Positions 63,801 to 64,000 of a stretch of 64,000 nucleotides of DNA are shown here, in pieces; the stretch's first letter is position 1, and each line of letters begins with the position of its first letter. Under the pieces are notes generated by a model. It was not told the DNA's origin and made no database searches. It saw only the letters and a program-made list of their open reading frames with translations. Source of the DNA: Pseudobutyrivibrio ruminis (GTDB lineage Bacteria; Bacillota; Clostridia; Lachnospirales; Lachnospiraceae). The stretch spans positions 1 through 64,000 of the forward strand of contig SVER01000001.1 in the NCBI GenBank assembly GCA_015057315.1, read 5' to 3'. The translations under genes were made by a program, and so were the position numbers.

Positions 63801-64000
63801 TTGAAGGACCTTAAACATCTATATTATTTTGAAAAGCTTTTAGATGACACATACAACGATTTAGCAAGAGCGGGGAAGGAAGCTGGAATGCATGCCATTG
63901 GTCATGTGTGCTTTCAGATTCCTGAACCTTTGCTAAATCTTGATGGTTGCTTTTCAACAAGACTTAGAGCTCCTCGTACAGGCTCCATAGAAATGGGAAC
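63801..64000 (+). CDS. 2-hydroxyacyl-CoA dehydratase-like protein (start only)
   Basis: The first 66 codons of a gene cut by the window edge. TTG start with GGGAGG upstream. The visible part reads YYFEKLLDDTYNDLARAG and continues through GHVCFQIPEPLLNLDGCFSTRLRAPRTGSIE. This matches the N-terminus of HgdB/DUF2229-like proteins of the 2-hydroxyglutaryl-CoA dehydratase family, whose Cys ligands bind a [4Fe-4S] cluster. One such Cys is visible in LDGCFS. It is unrelated to the CIS locus. Confidence 0.72.
   Translation, partial: MKDLKHLYYFEKLLDDTYNDLARAGKEAGMHAIGHVCFQIPEPLLNLDGCFSTRLRAPRTGSIEMG

Overview
The window is a low-GC (roughly 37-40 %) chromosomal segment from an anaerobic Firmicute, most likely a Lachnospiraceae member of the Butyrivibrio/Pseudobutyrivibrio type. 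The indications are purine-rich Shine-Dalgarno sites, TTG/GTG starts in several operons, a reverse-type rubrerythrin, a GH3 enzyme with the inverted domain order known from Butyrivibrio fibrisolvens BglA, and, at the right edge, the start of a 2-hydroxyacyl-CoA dehydratase-like protein. The genus is an inference.

Layout. 1-330: non-coding edge with a 22-nt tRNA 3' end remnant and terminator, probably the scar of a mobile element lying to the left. 423-2686: RNase HIII-like protein, then a reverse rubrerythrin and a PerR/Fur-type regulator with operator-like palindromes. 2852-4570: one chemoreceptor. 4630-15284: a beta-1,3-glucan (laminarin) utilisation locus with a secreted multi-CBM GH16 enzyme, a reversed GH3 beta-glucosidase, a GH94 phosphorylase, and an AraC regulator with an unrecognised partner on the other strand. 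15285-16262: almost 1 kb without a convincing gene, holding a huge imperfect inverted repeat (two ~307-nt arms around a 65-nt centre). 16263-19255: a small signalling operon (membrane-anchored protein, two related lipoproteins, a response regulator with a SARP-like output domain, and a soluble LytS-type kinase). 19345-63709: a 44-kb contractile injection system (CIS) locus. 63801-end: start of a dehydratase-like gene.

The CIS locus is the main object. It encodes a DUF4255/Pvc16-like cap, a DUF4280 PAAR-like tip, sheath, tube, a second tube-like protein with a long LWEF-repeat tail, two Afp7-like proteins, separate gp27-like and gp5-like hub and spike proteins, gp25, two baseplate-J-like proteins, a tail-protein-I-like protein and two AAA+ ATPases. 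There are no capsid, terminase or portal genes and no T6SS TssJLM membrane complex, so it is an eCIS-like particle rather than a prophage or canonical T6SS. Unusually, the structural genes follow a 14-kb envelope module: a transmembrane pseudokinase-like protein, a multi-pass protein with a degenerate class III cyclase domain, a membrane-anchored MORN-repeat protein, a TolC-like secreted coiled-coil protein and two secreted paralogues. The operon also carries a STAS protein and an FtsE-like ATPase without FtsX. This suggests a CIS that is docked to, or released through, a Gram-positive envelope under dedicated signalling control.

Two RNA/DNA-level signals stand out inside the locus. The small genes after the tube overlap with a complete programmed -1 frameshift cassette (internal SD, A_AAT_TTT slip site, downstream palindrome), which recalls lambda G/GT. 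The two major transcription starts share an identical 16-mer plus a fixed-distance TTTGTTA and a TGTTA/TAACA inverted repeat, which suggests one common promoter/operator for the envelope and particle modules.
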